A stretch of 64,000 nucleotides of DNA from Enterococcaceae bacterium OF42-14pH9A (GCA_027692465.1 JAQEYU010000001.1:682001-746000), one strand, 5' to 3'. Positions 8,393 to 17,559 are shown, numbered from the stretch's first letter. Translations and numbers: made by a program. Notes: generated by a model from the letters alone, not told the origin.

Positions 8393-8552
8393 TTAGGGCG
8401 TGTCCGAAAATTCCAGGGGCAGATACTTTGGTCTTTTTCACCGCAATTGGCGTCGTAAATGCGCAATTTTGCACCACGTAAGCTGTGCTTCACTCCTTGA
8501 TTTCGGCAGATTGAAAAATCTGGATTCCCCGGTGCTTTCTGACACGCCTTAA
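8393..8552 (-). repeat. Dispersed repeat, inverted copy
   Basis: TTAGGGCGTGTCCGAAA at the left (8393) and TTTCTGACACGCCTTAA at the right (8536-8552) form the terminal inverted repeat. The interior reads as the reverse complement of the 756-911 copy, with a shared TTGCACCACGTAAGCTG stretch. It lies between nth and the pbp1A terminator. Confidence 0.8.
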
Positions 8553-8602
8553 TCTCGGCAGATTCGTTCTGCTCAAAATTCCTGGCGAAGGTTTTCCGAT
8601 AC

Positions 8603-8645
8603 AAAAAAGGCGGCAACTGATGAAATGTCAGTTGTCGTCTTTTTT
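8603..8645. terminator. Bidirectional terminator between nth and pbp1A
   Basis: AAAAAAGGCGGCAACTGA (8603-8620) pairs with TCAGTTGTCGTCTTTTTT (8628-8645) using two G-U pairs. A and T runs on both sides serve both convergent genes. Confidence 0.88.
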
Positions 8646-8701
8646 GTGCTGTGAAATAACAACAGCAGGTTCCGCTGGTGAAACATGGACAGCGCTAAGA
8701 C

Positions 8702-11044
8702 TTATGGTCCGCCGGGAGCTTCTTCCGGCGCTTGCGAGCTTTCTGGCGGTTGTTGGCCGCCATTTTCACCTGTTTCCGAGGTAGCAGAGCTTTCTGATGA
8801 ACTTTCTGTCGACGGCTCTGAACTTTCTACCGGCGGCTGGGACGACTGTGTTTCAGAACTACTTGAGGACTCCGACTGTTCCGAAGAGACAGAAGAAGTG
8901 GTCTCTGCAGTGGACTGAGTTGATGATTCCGAGGTGATCGTAGTTGTCGTTGACTGGGACACAGAAGAAGGAGCTACGGAACTCACCGGCGGCACGTAAT
9001 TGTCCTTGAAATACAACTCACCACCGGATCGTACCAAGTCATCCGGTATTTCCCAATCTTTGACTTCACTGTTGCGGGTCACGTAAGCCATCAGCTCTCG
9101 ATAGACTGCAGAGGCGATCATATTGGATTGATCGGTCACCGGCGTCAGATGATCGTTGTAGCCGGTCCAGACTGCCATTGAGAAGTCCGGCGTGTAACCG
9201 GCGAATAGAATATCCGGATAAACACCGCTGGTCGTACCCAAACGCTCCAGATCCGCATCCGTATAATTGGACGTTCCCGTTTTCCCCGCCTGAATCAGCC
9301 CCGGGATCTGGGCATTGGTTCCGGTACCTTCGGAAATGACGTCTTTCAGGATGTCTGTGACCATATAAGCCGTCCCTTTTGACATGGCTCGTTTGCCTTC
9401 AGGTTTGAATTCATCCACTGAACCGTCTTGATAAACGATTTTAGAGATATAAAGCGGTTTGTAATAAGTCCCGCCGTTAGCAAAAGCCCCATATGCAGCC
9501 GCCATTTTTTCCGAGGAGGCACCATATTTGGTCCCGTCTTGTTTCGTATTGCTGGAAATGGCGTTGGAATATTCCATTGTTTGATATTCGATTCCCAAGC
9601 CTGAAAGAAATTCCTTCGCTTTGTCGCGTCCGACTTTATCCAGTGTTTTAACTGCAGGAACATTACGAGAATAGGCCAGCGCAGTACGGAGACTGATATT
9701 GCCGAAATACCTGCCATCCCAGTTTCGTACTTGGATATCCGTACCGGGATAGGTATATGGTTCATCGTCGATCCGAACGGCGGTGGAGTCCTTCAAATAC
9801 TCAAAAGCGGGGCCGTAATCAGTGACAGGCTTCATAGTAGAACCAAAGTCGCGGCCGGTATTAACTGCCAAGTTGTTCCCCAGAACGACACCTTTTTCAA
9901 TGTGACGGCCGCCGATTTGTGCAATGACTTTTCCGCCTGCAGTATCCATCAAGGTAGCAGCCACCTGCATTTCTTGATCGGGATATTGGATATAATCATC
10001 ACTGTTGACAATCTCATAAAGCCGTTTTTGTGCTTCGAGATCCAGATTGGTGTAGACCTGCAATCCATCAGTATAGACGTCTTTGCCGGTAAGTTCCTTG
10101 ACTTGCTGGATCACTTCCTTGATGTAGCCGTCATATTCGGCCCAGTCCTGACGGGTATCTTCAAACTCGATCAAACCGTCTGCAATCGGCGTCTTAACCG
10201 CTTCGTCATATTCTTTTTGAGTAATCTTTTTGTTTTCCAGCATCGTATACAAGACGACATCTCGGCGTTTTTTTGCCAGATCACTGTGGCGATACGGATC
10301 ATAGCTTTCCGGTGCTTGGGGCATGCCCGCCAATAAAGCCGTCTGCGCCAGGGTTAGTTCGTTGAGAGGTTTGCCAAAATAGGCAGTGGACGCAGTCTGC
10401 ATGCCGGAAATCCCGTTAGACATATAGACTTTATTGATGTAATAAGTCAGGATCTCTTTTTTAGATTTTTCCTTTTCCAACTGAACCGCCATCCAAGCTT
10501 CCTGGGCTTTACGTTTTAAGGTCTGGTCGCTTGCTTTGGTGGAGAAAAAGGACAGCTTAATCAGCTGCTGGGTCAAAGTGGAGCCCCCCTGCATTCCGCC
10601 GGAAGTGACATTGGACAACGCTGAGCCGACGATCCGGATGGGGTCCACGCCGATGTGCTGGTAGAAACGACGATCTTCCACCGAAACGATGGCATCTTCC
10701 AACAGTTGTGGAATGTCTTGGGCATCAACTTTTTCTCTGCGCTCTGCACCCAAGTCGGCGATTGCCGTTTCGCCCGCGTAAAAAGTAGAGGAGGAGGCTG
10801 CATCCAGTTTACTGTCCTCGATTTTAGGGGCATCTTTAGCGTAATACCAGAACAGACCGACACCGCCAAGAAAAGCCAGACAGCCCAGAATAAACAGGGT
10901 GACCAGGGTTCGCAGCAAGACTTTTCCGACTGTCAATTTTTTCTTAGGCGTCTTCTGTGTGCCGCTTTTCTTAGGGGATTTATTCTTTCCGGCACTTGAC
11001 CGGCGTTGCGTTCGTGACAGATGTTCTTCGTTTTTATTGGCCAT
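8702..11044 (-). CDS. pbp1A: Class A penicillin-binding protein 1A
   Basis: A bifunctional peptidoglycan glycosyltransferase/transpeptidase anchored in the membrane. From the ATG at 11044 the protein has 780 residues: a basic Ser/Lys-rich cytoplasmic tail (1-40), one membrane helix (about 43-68), a GT51 domain (about 85-260, catalytic Glu123 in VEDRRFYQH), and a transpeptidase domain. The latter holds Ser402-X-X-Lys405 (GSTMKP), Ser459-Arg-Asn and Lys588-Thr-Gly. Residues from about 688 onward are almost entirely Ser, Thr, Glu, Gln and Pro, a long low-complexity extracellular tail. The start overlaps the recU stop by 11 bases, so the genes are translationally coupled. In the family this protein works with GpsB, whose gene lies on the other side of recU. 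Confidence 0.96.
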   Translation of the reverse strand: MANKNEEHLSRTQRRSSAGKNKSPKKSGTQKTPKKKLTVGKVLLRTLVTLFILGCLAFLGGVGLFWYYAKDAPKIEDSKLDAASSSTFYAGETAIADLGAERREKVDAQDIPQLLEDAIVSVEDRRFYQHIGVDPIRIVGSALSNVTSGGMQGGSTLTQQLIKLSFFSTKASDQTLKRKAQEAWMAVQLEKEKSKKEILTYYINKVYMSNGISGMQTASTAYFGKPLNELTLAQTALLAGMPQAPESYDPYRHSDLAKKRRDVVLYTMLENKKITQKEYDEAVKTPIADGLIEFEDTRQDWAEYDGYIKEVIQQVKELTGKDVYTDGLQVYTNLDLEAQKRLYEIVNSDDYIQYPDQEMQVAATLMDTAGGKVIAQIGGRHIEKGVVLGNNLAVNTGRDFGSTMKPVTDYGPAFEYLKDSTAVRIDDEPYTYPGTDIQVRNWDGRYFGNISLRTALAYSRNVPAVKTLDKVGRDKAKEFLSGLGIEYQTMEYSNAISSNTKQDGTKYGASSEKMAAAYGAFANGGTYYKPLYISKIVYQDGSVDEFKPEGKRAMSKGTAYMVTDILKDVISEGTGTNAQIPGLIQAGKTGTSNYTDADLERLGTTSGVYPDILFAGYTPDFSMAVWTGYNDHLTPVTDQSNMIASAVYRELMAYVTRNSEVKDWEIPDDLVRSGGELYFKDNYVPPVSSVAPSSVSQSTTTTITSESSTQSTAETTSSVSSEQSESSSSSETQSSQPPVESSEPSTESSSESSATSETGENGGQQPPESSQAPEEAPGGP

Positions 11045-11708
11045 CAAACAGGCCCTCCTTTGATTTCAAATAACGATCTACCGCATCCAAGTAGGGAATA
11101 CGTGGTGCAATTTTACGAGGGATTTCGATCCCTTCTTTTTCGATGACTGCAAGCGGCAGGGATTTTTTACCGGAATTCTTTTGCTGCTGCCAATAATGAA
11201 TCAACGTGCGACTGTCCAGAAAAAAACAACGTTCCAATGAGGAAAACCACAACAGGACAAAACAGATCCCCCGCTGGTCCAAGCAGGCTTCCATATGCCG
11301 GATCTGATGGTCGTGAAAATTTTTGAAGGGAAAAGAAGCTTTGTTTTTGGTTTCCTTTGCTTCAAAATCCAAATAAAAGCCCTTGTAGACCCCATTGTAA
11401 TCAGTAGTCGAAGCTTCTTTGAAATAGGCTTCTTTAATCACTGCCGCACTCCGTTTGGGGTAATCGACATTGACGATCTGAATCGGTGTCGGTTTTTTGT
11501 GGACAACAGCCAGGCGCCGGTCGAGATAATAGCGGTTGCTTTCGTTGATCGCTTCTTCCAGGCGCATACCGCGATTGCCGAAGCTGTTTTTAGCAACTGT
11601 TTTTTTCTCAGCAGCTGTCTGGGACGGTTGCTTTTTGGCAACGGAATGGGTATTCTTAGAGACAGTCGGATTTAAATAACTGCGACCGTCAGGGTAGTTG
11701 AAAACCAT
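11034..11708 (-). CDS. recU: RecU, Holliday junction resolvase
   Basis: RecU cleaves four-way DNA junctions in recombination and chromosome segregation. The 224-residue length and opening (MVFNYPDGRSY) are typical. The NRGMRLEEAINESN helix and the nuclease core TDYNGVYKGFYLDFEAKET carry the conserved acidic and Lys residues, and FKNFHDHQI follows. Residues 15-45 form the flexible basic segment common in RecU. It is the first gene of the recU-pbp1A pair and diverges from ypsA across a 59-bp gap. The AAGGAGCG ribosome site supports the start. Confidence 0.95.
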   Translation of the reverse strand: MVFNYPDGRSYLNPTVSKNTHSVAKKQPSQTAAEKKTVAKNSFGNRGMRLEEAINESNRYYLDRRLAVVHKKPTPIQIVNVDYPKRSAAVIKEAYFKEASTTDYNGVYKGFYLDFEAKETKNKASFPFKNFHDHQIRHMEACLDQRGICFVLLWFSSLERCFFLDSRTLIHYWQQQKNSGKKSLPLAVIEKEGIEIPRKIAPRIPYLDAVDRYLKSKEGLFDGQ

Positions 11709-11767
11709 CGTTTCACGCTCCTTGCGGCATTATTATACCAAAAAGGCTGATAAGAAGGAAAAAAACT

Positions 11768-12316
11768 GTGGAAGAAAGTATCAAAACGCTGGTTCTCACC
11801 GGTTACCGAAGCTATGAACTGGGAGTTTTTCAAGACAAGGATCCCAAAATCGAAGTTATTAAAAAAGTCCTAAAAGATCGTTTGACTGCTTGTCTGGAAG
11901 AGGGGCTGGAGTGGCTGTTGATTGGCGGCAACCTCGGCGTAGAAATCTGGGGAGCACAGGTCGCCTTCACACTGCGAAAAGAGTATCCGGAATTTAAGAT
12001 TGGAGTCGTTTTTCCTTTCGCTGAGTTCGGTGGTCAATGGCAGGAGAAAAATGCTGCCCTGCTGGCGGAGGTGAAGCGGCAGGCTGATTTTGTGGAAGCG
12101 GTCAGTCATCGGCCTTATGAAAGTCCGGTGCAGTTGAAAAACCACACCCGGTTTTTATTGGAGCATTCCGGGGGGACATTGATTTTGTATGATGATGAGT
12201 TTCCCGGCAAGCCTCGATGGTTTCTAAAAGATGCACAGTCTTTTTCCGAAACGACACCGTACCGTGTAGAAAAAATCACGATGGATGATCTGCAAAATGC
12301 GATATCTGAGGGATAG
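11768..12316 (+). CDS. ypsA: YpsA family (DUF1273) protein
   Basis: A 182-residue protein of the YpsA/DUF1273 family, with the opening LVLTGYRSYELGVFQDKDPK. These proteins have a Rossmann-like fold related to DprA/SLOG, suggesting nucleotide or small-ligand binding. In Bacillus and Staphylococcus YpsA affects cell division. The GTG start follows AGAAGGA. Its neighbours are recU (divergent) and gpsB (downstream), a conserved cell-division and DNA-repair neighbourhood. The ligand and reaction are unknown. Confidence 0.88.
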   Translation: MEESIKTLVLTGYRSYELGVFQDKDPKIEVIKKVLKDRLTACLEEGLEWLLIGGNLGVEIWGAQVAFTLRKEYPEFKIGVVFPFAEFGGQWQEKNAALLAEVKRQADFVEAVSHRPYESPVQLKNHTRFLLEHSGGTLILYDDEFPGKPRWFLKDAQSFSETTPYRVEKITMDDLQNAISEG

Positions 12317-12319
12317 TGT

Positions 12320-12347
12320 TTGATTTATGGCGTTTTTTTGATAGAAT
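12320..12347 (+). promoter_or_regulatory. Promoter for gpsB
   Basis: TTGATT (12320-12325), 16-bp spacer, TAGAAT (12342-12347), in the short gap after ypsA. Confidence 0.5.
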
Positions 12348-12396
12348 AAACGAGAAAGAGCAATCTTTTTAAAAAGTGGATGAGGTGTAGATAACT

Positions 12397-12822
12397 ATGG
12401 CAAACTTGAATTACAGTCCAAAAGACATTTTGCAGCAAGAATTCAAAACCAAAATGCGCGGGTACGATCCCGTCGAGGTTGATGAATTTCTGGATAATAT
12501 CATCAAAGATTATGAAAGCTACAACAAAGAGATCTTGGCTCTGCAGGAAGAAAACGATCGCTTGACTGCGCGAGTAGCACAGTTGGAAAAGAGTAATTCG
12601 GTTACTTCGCGGGTCGCACCGGAAGCACCGAAGAGCCAGACGGTGACAAACTTCGATATTTTGAAGCGCTTGTCCAACTTGGAAAAAGAAGTTTTCGGCA
12701 AAAAACTGGATCAGGATTCTTCGGCTACTGACATTGGCGGCGTAACCAGGGCTTCTGTGAATGCAGCCAACTACACAAATGACGACAACTCCGAAGATAA
12801 CGAACGGACACGTCAATTTTAA
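12397..12822 (+). CDS. gpsB: GpsB, cell-division/elongation coordinator
   Basis: A cytoplasmic DivIVA-related coiled-coil protein that links septal and peripheral wall synthesis and binds class A PBPs. In the 141-residue product the N-terminal DivIVA-like segment (LQQEFKTKMRGYDPVEVDEF) is followed by a coiled coil (about 30-70) and a linker. A C-terminal helix (about 85-105, FDILKRLSNLEKEVFG) typical of GpsB trimerisation follows. An acidic tail ends the protein. The neighbouring pbp1A is a plausible partner. rnpB follows directly. Confidence 0.95.
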   Translation: MANLNYSPKDILQQEFKTKMRGYDPVEVDEFLDNIIKDYESYNKEILALQEENDRLTARVAQLEKSNSVTSRVAPEAPKSQTVTNFDILKRLSNLEKEVFGKKLDQDSSATDIGGVTRASVNAANYTNDDNSEDNERTRQF

Positions 12823-12829
12823 TTTAGGT

Positions 12830-13222
12830 AGAATGCTGTGATTTTCAGGCAATCGCGGTCCGGCTTGACCGGGCTGAGGAAAGTCCATGCTCGCACCGGC
12901 TGAGATGCCGGTAGTGTTCGTGCCTGACGAAACCATAAGTCAGGGTACCGGGAGACCGGTAACGGCAGGAAAACTCCCTAAAGCTTCGGCCATGGGACAG
13001 TATCCTTGAAAGTGCCACAGTGACGAAGCGTTGACTGGAAACGGCAACGGTGGAACGCGGTAAACCCCTCGAGCGAGCAACCCAAACAATGGTAGGGGCG
13101 CTTCTTTGACGGAATCAAACGAATACAAGAAGGCAAGCAATTGCAGATAGATGATTGCCCAAGCTGTTCATTTCCCTGAAATAACAGCTGGACAGAACAT
13201 GGCTTACAGAAAATCACAGTCT
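12830..13222 (+). ncRNA. rnpB: RNase P RNA, type B
   Basis: The catalytic RNA that matures tRNA 5' ends. The conserved GAGGAAAGTCCATGCTCGCA block is at about 12877-12896, a CCTGACGAAACCATAAGTCA region follows, and the near-3' motif ACAGAACATGGCTTACAGA is at 13192-13210. The outer helix P1 is visible as CTGTGATTTTC (12836-12846) pairing with GAAAATCACAG (13209-13219). Ends are estimated. The arrangement fits the Bacillus-type (B) RNA. Confidence 0.95.
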
Positions 13223-13234
13223 TTCAGGGTATAG

Positions 13235-13286
13235 CGACAGGCTCACAATTGTTTCTTCAGGGAAACAATTGTGAGCCTGTCGAATT
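13235..13286 (+). terminator. Long hairpin after rnpB, probable terminator
   Basis: A perfect 21-bp stem: CGACAGGCTCACAATTGTTTC (first 20 bases from 13235) pairs with its complement at 13262-13282 around a 6-base loop. AATTTTAT follows, a weak T-run. Confidence 0.75.
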
Positions 13287-13326
13287 TTATGAACAAAGAA
13301 TGCAATGCACTGTGAAAAGCAGGTGA

Positions 13327-13354
13327 TTGTCTTTTTCGCAGGCAAGACTAGTAT
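13327..13354 (+). promoter_or_regulatory. Possible promoter between rnpB and rlmL
   Basis: TTGTCT (13327-13332), 16-bp spacer, TAGTAT (13349-13354). It could drive rlmL or the structured segment that follows. Confidence 0.35.
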
Positions 13355-13390
13355 TTCATCCGGACTGGAATCAAATTGATCGGTCGAGTG

Positions 13391-13470
13391 CCGAAAAGAC
13401 GGAAGGGACAGCGCATGACAGCATCGGGCACCACGATGGTTGGCATGCCAGCTGTTTCTGGAGTCTTCGG
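13391..13470 (+). other. Long imperfect hairpin of unknown role
   Basis: Nested complementary arms close an 80-base structure: CCGAA with TTCGG, GAC with GTC, AGGGACAGC (13404-13412) with GCTGTTTCT (13451-13459), GCATG with CATGC, and CATCG (13422-13426) with CGATG (13434-13438). A smaller hairpin follows at 13519-13555 (ACGATTCACT with AGTGATTCGT). No T-run follows the first, so it is not an ordinary terminator. The 363-base gap between the rnpB hairpin and rlmL holds no convincing gene. Confidence 0.6.
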
Positions 13471-13645
13471 ACAAATTATTTTGATTTCTGCCCGGATACA
13501 GTACTAGCGCATATTTAACTTACGATTCACTGGACCAAACAAGTGATTCGTAGTATCGTTCGAATTATAAAACAAGCGCCCGCAGATTTTCAAACAGACA
13601 GGTCTGAGCAGTCGGGAAGCATTTCAAAAAGATCGGAGCAGAAAT

Positions 13646-14815
13646 ATGGAAAAAAAACAGGAATTCTCACTGGTGGCAACGGCTGCCAGCGGCTTGGAAG
13701 CATTAGTGGGCAAGGAATTGAGAGACCTCGGTATCGAATGTCAGGTGGAGAATGGCCGGGCCCGGTTTTCCGGTACGATGGAAACCATCGCAACCGCCAA
13801 TCTGTGGCTGCGGACAGCAGATCGGATTAAGATTGTCGTCGGTGAATTTGATGCAGTTACTTTTGATGAACTCTTTGAAAAAGTCAAGGCGTTGCCATGG
13901 GAGGACTTCCTGCCGTTGGATGCTGCCTTTCCGGTGGCAGGCAAGTCGATCAAGTCCAAGCTTTACAGCGTGCCCGATTGTCAAGCCATCACTAAAAAAG
14001 CGATTGTTGAGCGGCTACGGGGATACTACCACCGGCCGGCAAGCGTTCCTCTGGCAGAAACCGGCGCTTTATTCCAATTGGAAGTGGCTTTATTGAAAGA
14101 TCACGTGATGGTAACTTTGGATACCACCGGACCGAGCCTCTTCAAGCGGGGGTATCGCTTGGAAAAAGGGGGCGCACCGCTAAAAGAAAATATGGCGGCA
14201 GCTTTGGTGATGCTGACCAATTGGCGGAAGGACCGGCCTTTTGTGGATCCGGTCTGCGGTTCCGGTACGCTGTGTATTGAAGCAGCACTGATCGGTCACA
14301 ATATCGCCCCGGGATTCAATCGCAGCTTTGCCTGTGAGGAATGGGATTGGTTCTCCGATGAAATTTTCGAAGGTGTGCGGGCCCACGCAGATGAACAAGC
14401 CGATTATGATTACCCCTTGGATATTTCCGGCTTTGATATTAACGGTAAAATGGTAGCTATTGCCACCGCCAATGCTGAGGAGATCGGCTTGGGGGACTCC
14501 ATCGTTTTCAAACAGCAGGCTGTCAAGGATTTCACGACAGATAAAGAATACGGTGTGATCGTGGCAAACCCACCATACGGAGAACGGCTTGGAGAAGAAG
14601 AGACTGTACGGGAGCTGTACAAACAGATGGGAGCCGCATTTCGACCGCTGACCACTTGGAGCAAATACATTCTGACCAGTGATCTGCAGTTTGAAGAGTT
14701 CTACGGCGCCAAAGCAACAAAAAAACGTAAATTATACAACGGGGCGCTGCGAACCGATTTCTTCCAATACTGGGGGAGTCGGCCACCACGTCAACCCAAG
14801 GAGGAACAAGCATGA
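13646..14815 (+). CDS. rlmL: RlmL/YpsC-type 23S rRNA methyltransferase
   Basis: An S-adenosylmethionine-dependent methyltransferase that modifies guanine in 23S rRNA. The 389-residue product has an N-terminal ferredoxin-like and THUMP RNA-binding region (about 1-165) and a Rossmann methyltransferase domain. The SAM-binding motif reads FVDPVCGSGTLCIEAA (about 206-221) and the catalytic motif is NPPYGERL (about 309). Length and order fit the YpsC family of Firmicutes, the counterpart of the RlmL half of Escherichia coli RlmKL. Its stop overlaps the next start by four bases. Its place after gpsB-rnpB is conserved in the group. Confidence 0.9.
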   Translation: MEKKQEFSLVATAASGLEALVGKELRDLGIECQVENGRARFSGTMETIATANLWLRTADRIKIVVGEFDAVTFDELFEKVKALPWEDFLPLDAAFPVAGKSIKSKLYSVPDCQAITKKAIVERLRGYYHRPASVPLAETGALFQLEVALLKDHVMVTLDTTGPSLFKRGYRLEKGGAPLKENMAAALVMLTNWRKDRPFVDPVCGSGTLCIEAALIGHNIAPGFNRSFACEEWDWFSDEIFEGVRAHADEQADYDYPLDISGFDINGKMVAIATANAEEIGLGDSIVFKQQAVKDFTTDKEYGVIVANPPYGERLGEEETVRELYKQMGAAFRPLTTWSKYILTSDLQFEEFYGAKATKKRKLYNGALRTDFFQYWGSRPPRQPKEEQA

Positions 14816-16314
14816 AAGAGGCTGAATTTCTTGCAGAATTAAAAGAACTGGATCTTTTGAAACAATCCTTGGCTATTTTGGATTGGGACAGTCAAACCGG
14901 TATGCCGGAAGCTGCTCAGGACTATCGAAGTGAAGTCGACAGCTATCTCAGCGGTCTCTATTTTGAAAAAGCTACCGGTCCCAAAATCGACGAGGCACTG
15001 ACTTATTTCAAAGATCGGCAAGAGGAACTGTCTAAAGTTGGACAAGCTGCTTACCGAGTCGTCAAACGGGAGTACGAGCTGAACCGAGCTGTGCCAAAAG
15101 AAGTGATGGCGGCCTATGCTCAGGCAGTCTCAAAAGCACACGGTGCCTGGGCCAAAGCCCGCCAGGCCAGAAACTTCGATTTGTTCAAAGGAGCATTGGC
15201 TGAAAACATTCGCCTGACCAAAGAACTGATCAGCTACCAAAGAAAAGAGCAGGCCAATGCCTACGATGTTCTGCTGGATCAATATGAACCGGGCATGACA
15301 ACCGCAGAACTGGACGCTGTTTTTGATACGTTGCGAGCAGGCATCCTGAGTATCCGCCACAGCTTGGCAAAAAACGGGACGGCACCGGATAATCATTTCA
15401 TCCATCGGTACATGTCGCAAGAGGGGCAGAAAAAATTCGTCACAGAGATCATCCGCCAATTGGGCTATGACTTCTCCCGCGGACGGCTGGATGATACGAT
15501 TCATCCATTTGCGATCGGGATCAATCACAACGATGTCCGTCTCACCACGCGCTGGAACGAAACCGATTTTACAATGGGAATCTTCGGTGTGATTCATGAA
15601 GGCGGTCATGGGATCTACGAACAAAATATTGCTGAAAAATATGAAGGGACATCCGTCCATGAAGGCGCATCGCTGGGGATCCATGAATCCCAGTCATTGT
15701 TCAACGAATTGATTATCGGCGGCAATCGGGATTTCTGGGAAAAGCAGTATCCGTTCTTTAAAGAATGTGCAGAGGGTACGTTTGATGACATCGAATTTGA
15801 AACATTTTATCGGGGCCTGAAACATTCCAAAGCCAGCTTGATTCGAATTGAAGCAGACAGTTTGACCTATCCGCTTCATATCATCATCCGCTACGAAATC
15901 GAAAAAGCACTCTTCAACGGCGAACTGAAGGTGGAGGACTTGCCGCAAGTCTGGAATCAAAAGTATGAAGAATATCTGGGAATCCGTCCTGAAAACGACT
16001 TGGAAGGAGTTTTGCAGGACGTTCATTGGTCAGGAGGTATGTTCGGCTATTTTCCTTCTTATGCACTGGGTTATATGTATGCGGCCCAACTGTATCATAC
16101 GATGAAAAAAACCATCGACTTCTCTCAAGTGCTGCTTTCAGATGATTATTCACCGATCCGCAACTGGCTGACTGAAAATGTTCACCGCTTCGGACAGGCT
16201 AAGACACCTTCTGAGATTATTTTTGCTGCAACCGGAGAAAGCCTGAATCCCCGCTATCTGCTGGATTATCTCCGAGAACTGTATTTTGATATTTATCAAG
16301 TGGAGGAGAACTGA
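14812..16314 (+). CDS. M32-family metallocarboxypeptidase
   Basis: A cytoplasmic zinc carboxypeptidase of the thermostable carboxypeptidase 1 family, releasing C-terminal amino acids from peptides. The 500-residue length is standard. The zinc site HEGGH is at 262-266, with the downstream Glu ligand in the GIHESQSLFNE segment (about 288-298). The family motifs HPFAIGINHNDVRLTTRW (231-248) and a later GYxxGxxxA-type segment (GYFPSYALGYMYAAQLYH) are seen. The ATG overlaps the rlmL stop (ATGA) and its own stop touches the next start, so rlmL, this gene and the HD gene probably form one operon. Confidence 0.93.
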   Translation: MKEAEFLAELKELDLLKQSLAILDWDSQTGMPEAAQDYRSEVDSYLSGLYFEKATGPKIDEALTYFKDRQEELSKVGQAAYRVVKREYELNRAVPKEVMAAYAQAVSKAHGAWAKARQARNFDLFKGALAENIRLTKELISYQRKEQANAYDVLLDQYEPGMTTAELDAVFDTLRAGILSIRHSLAKNGTAPDNHFIHRYMSQEGQKKFVTEIIRQLGYDFSRGRLDDTIHPFAIGINHNDVRLTTRWNETDFTMGIFGVIHEGGHGIYEQNIAEKYEGTSVHEGASLGIHESQSLFNELIIGGNRDFWEKQYPFFKECAEGTFDDIEFETFYRGLKHSKASLIRIEADSLTYPLHIIIRYEIEKALFNGELKVEDLPQVWNQKYEEYLGIRPENDLEGVLQDVHWSGGMFGYFPSYALGYMYAAQLYHTMKKTIDFSQVLLSDDYSPIRNWLTENVHRFGQAKTPSEIIFAATGESLNPRYLLDYLRELYFDIYQVEEN

Positions 16315-16961
16315 TGGAAGAAAAGCTGGCAAAAGTCATCGCTTATGCGCAGGAACGCTTATCAGAAGATCAGAGCGGTCATGGTTTCGATCATGCCAGC
16401 CGCGTAGCCAAACTGGCTGAAAAAATCTCAGCCGATCTCACAGATCCCTCAGTAGACCCCTTTGTCGTAGCCGCTGCTGCTTATCTTCATGATACCATCG
16501 ATGACAAAGTTGTTGCTGCTCCGGAAGAAGCTGTGGAGGAGTTGAGGGCGTTTTTGACATTCGAAAATATCTCAACCGCTCAAATTCTGGAGATCTTGTT
16601 TATTATTGACAACCTTTCTTTTTCAAAGGAACAGTTCGGTACCGCTTCGGAACTGACCATTAACGGGCAGATCGTACAAGATGCCGATCGGCTGGAAGCG
16701 TTGGGAGCCATCGGAATTATGCGGACCGCTTATTTCGGCGGCGCCCACGGCAACCTCTTGTATGATCCTGCTATCCAGCCGCGAGAACTGCATTCAAAGG
16801 CGGAATATCGCGAAGAATCGACAGTCGTCAATCATTTTTATGAAAAACTTTTCTTGATCGTCGACAGTATGAAAACCCCCTATGGCCGCAGAGAAGCCCA
16901 GCGCAGGAAAGCTTTCATGGAAGAATTCCTGACAGAGTTTTATCACGAGTGGAATGATTAA
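16314..16961 (+). CDS. HD-domain phosphohydrolase
   Basis: A 215-residue protein with the HD metal-dependent phosphohydrolase signature: His27 (GFDHASRV), His59-Asp60 (YLHDTIDD) and a later Asp (QDADRLEALGAIG). The pattern, including the GxMRTAYFGG stretch (IMRTAYFGGAHG) and the C-terminal RKAFMEEFL helix, fits the YedJ-like group of small HD proteins, thought to act on nucleotides or phosphate esters. The substrate is not known from sequence. It overlaps the peptidase stop by one base, so the operon link is likely. Confidence 0.85.
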   Translation: MEEKLAKVIAYAQERLSEDQSGHGFDHASRVAKLAEKISADLTDPSVDPFVVAAAAYLHDTIDDKVVAAPEEAVEELRAFLTFENISTAQILEILFIIDNLSFSKEQFGTASELTINGQIVQDADRLEALGAIGIMRTAYFGGAHGNLLYDPAIQPRELHSKAEYREESTVVNHFYEKLFLIVDSMKTPYGRREAQRRKAFMEEFLTEFYHEWND

Positions 16962-17041
16962 GAAAAGATTAGTGGAAAGTTCAAATATTTTTATTCCAGC
17001 AATTCTTCTTTTATAATTAGCTTATACAAGGAGTGAGGCCG

Positions 17042-17398
17042 ATGTTTTATCAGCAGGCACTGAAGCCGGATCAGCTGGCACAGATTCTGCCCCATGTGGC
17101 AGAATGCTTTATAACGATTGAGGGACATTTCGTCAATAAAGAGTACCGGGTAGCTGTTTATAAATATGACCATGAGTATTTTCTTTTGACGGATCATCGT
17201 GTCTTCAGAGAGATCTCGGGTACCCGGGGGAGTCAAGAAGGGGATGAAAATCTCGTTTTACCTTATATCGAAGAAGCATTGGAAGAAAACAAATACCAAC
17301 TGATTGATAAAAACTATCTGATTTTAGAGTTGGGGATACTGACAAAAATGGCTGCCAAAAATGTGATTGACATCCATTATTATGAGTTTATCGATTGA
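17042..17398 (+). CDS. Uncharacterised 118-aa protein
   Basis: I do not recognise the family. The 118-residue product (from MFYQQALKPDQL) is soluble, without signal peptide or membrane segment, rich in aromatic and acidic residues, and has no cysteine motif apart from a single Cys. An AAGGAG ribosome site eight bases before the ATG at 17042 favours this start over a GTG at 17033. A TATAAT -10 lies at 17011-17016. A strong terminator starts at the stop codon, so it is a monocistronic gene. Confidence 0.7.
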   Translation: MFYQQALKPDQLAQILPHVAECFITIEGHFVNKEYRVAVYKYDHEYFLLTDHRVFREISGTRGSQEGDENLVLPYIEEALEENKYQLIDKNYLILELGILTKMAAKNVIDIHYYEFID

Positions 17399-17440
17399 AA
17401 CTGTTTACGGAATAGAGTCTTTTCCGTAAACAGTTTTTTA
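17398..17440 (+). terminator. Terminator of the 118-aa gene
   Basis: AAACTGTTTACGGAA (17398-17412) pairs perfectly with TTCCGTAAACAGTTT (17422-17436); the T-run is TTTTTTA. Confidence 0.9.
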
Positions 17441-17524
17441 TTTTGGAGACTGCGTCTGAGAAAGTCCGACAGAGCATAAGTTCACCCAAGACCGCTTGAC
17501 GCAAAACCTGCAACCGACCGGCAC

Positions 17525-17559
17525 AAAAAAGATCAGGGAGACTGCGGCTCACCTGATCT
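17525..17559 (-). terminator. Terminator for the minus-strand membrane gene
   Basis: On the minus strand AGATCAGG pairs with CCTGATCT and is followed by TTTTTTG, 30 bases after the stop of the gene at 17589. Confidence 0.8.

Noticed and set aside
9731..10336. 201-codon frame on the plus strand opposite pbp1A
   Set aside because: Antisense shadow of the transpeptidase and glycosyltransferase region, no family resemblance.
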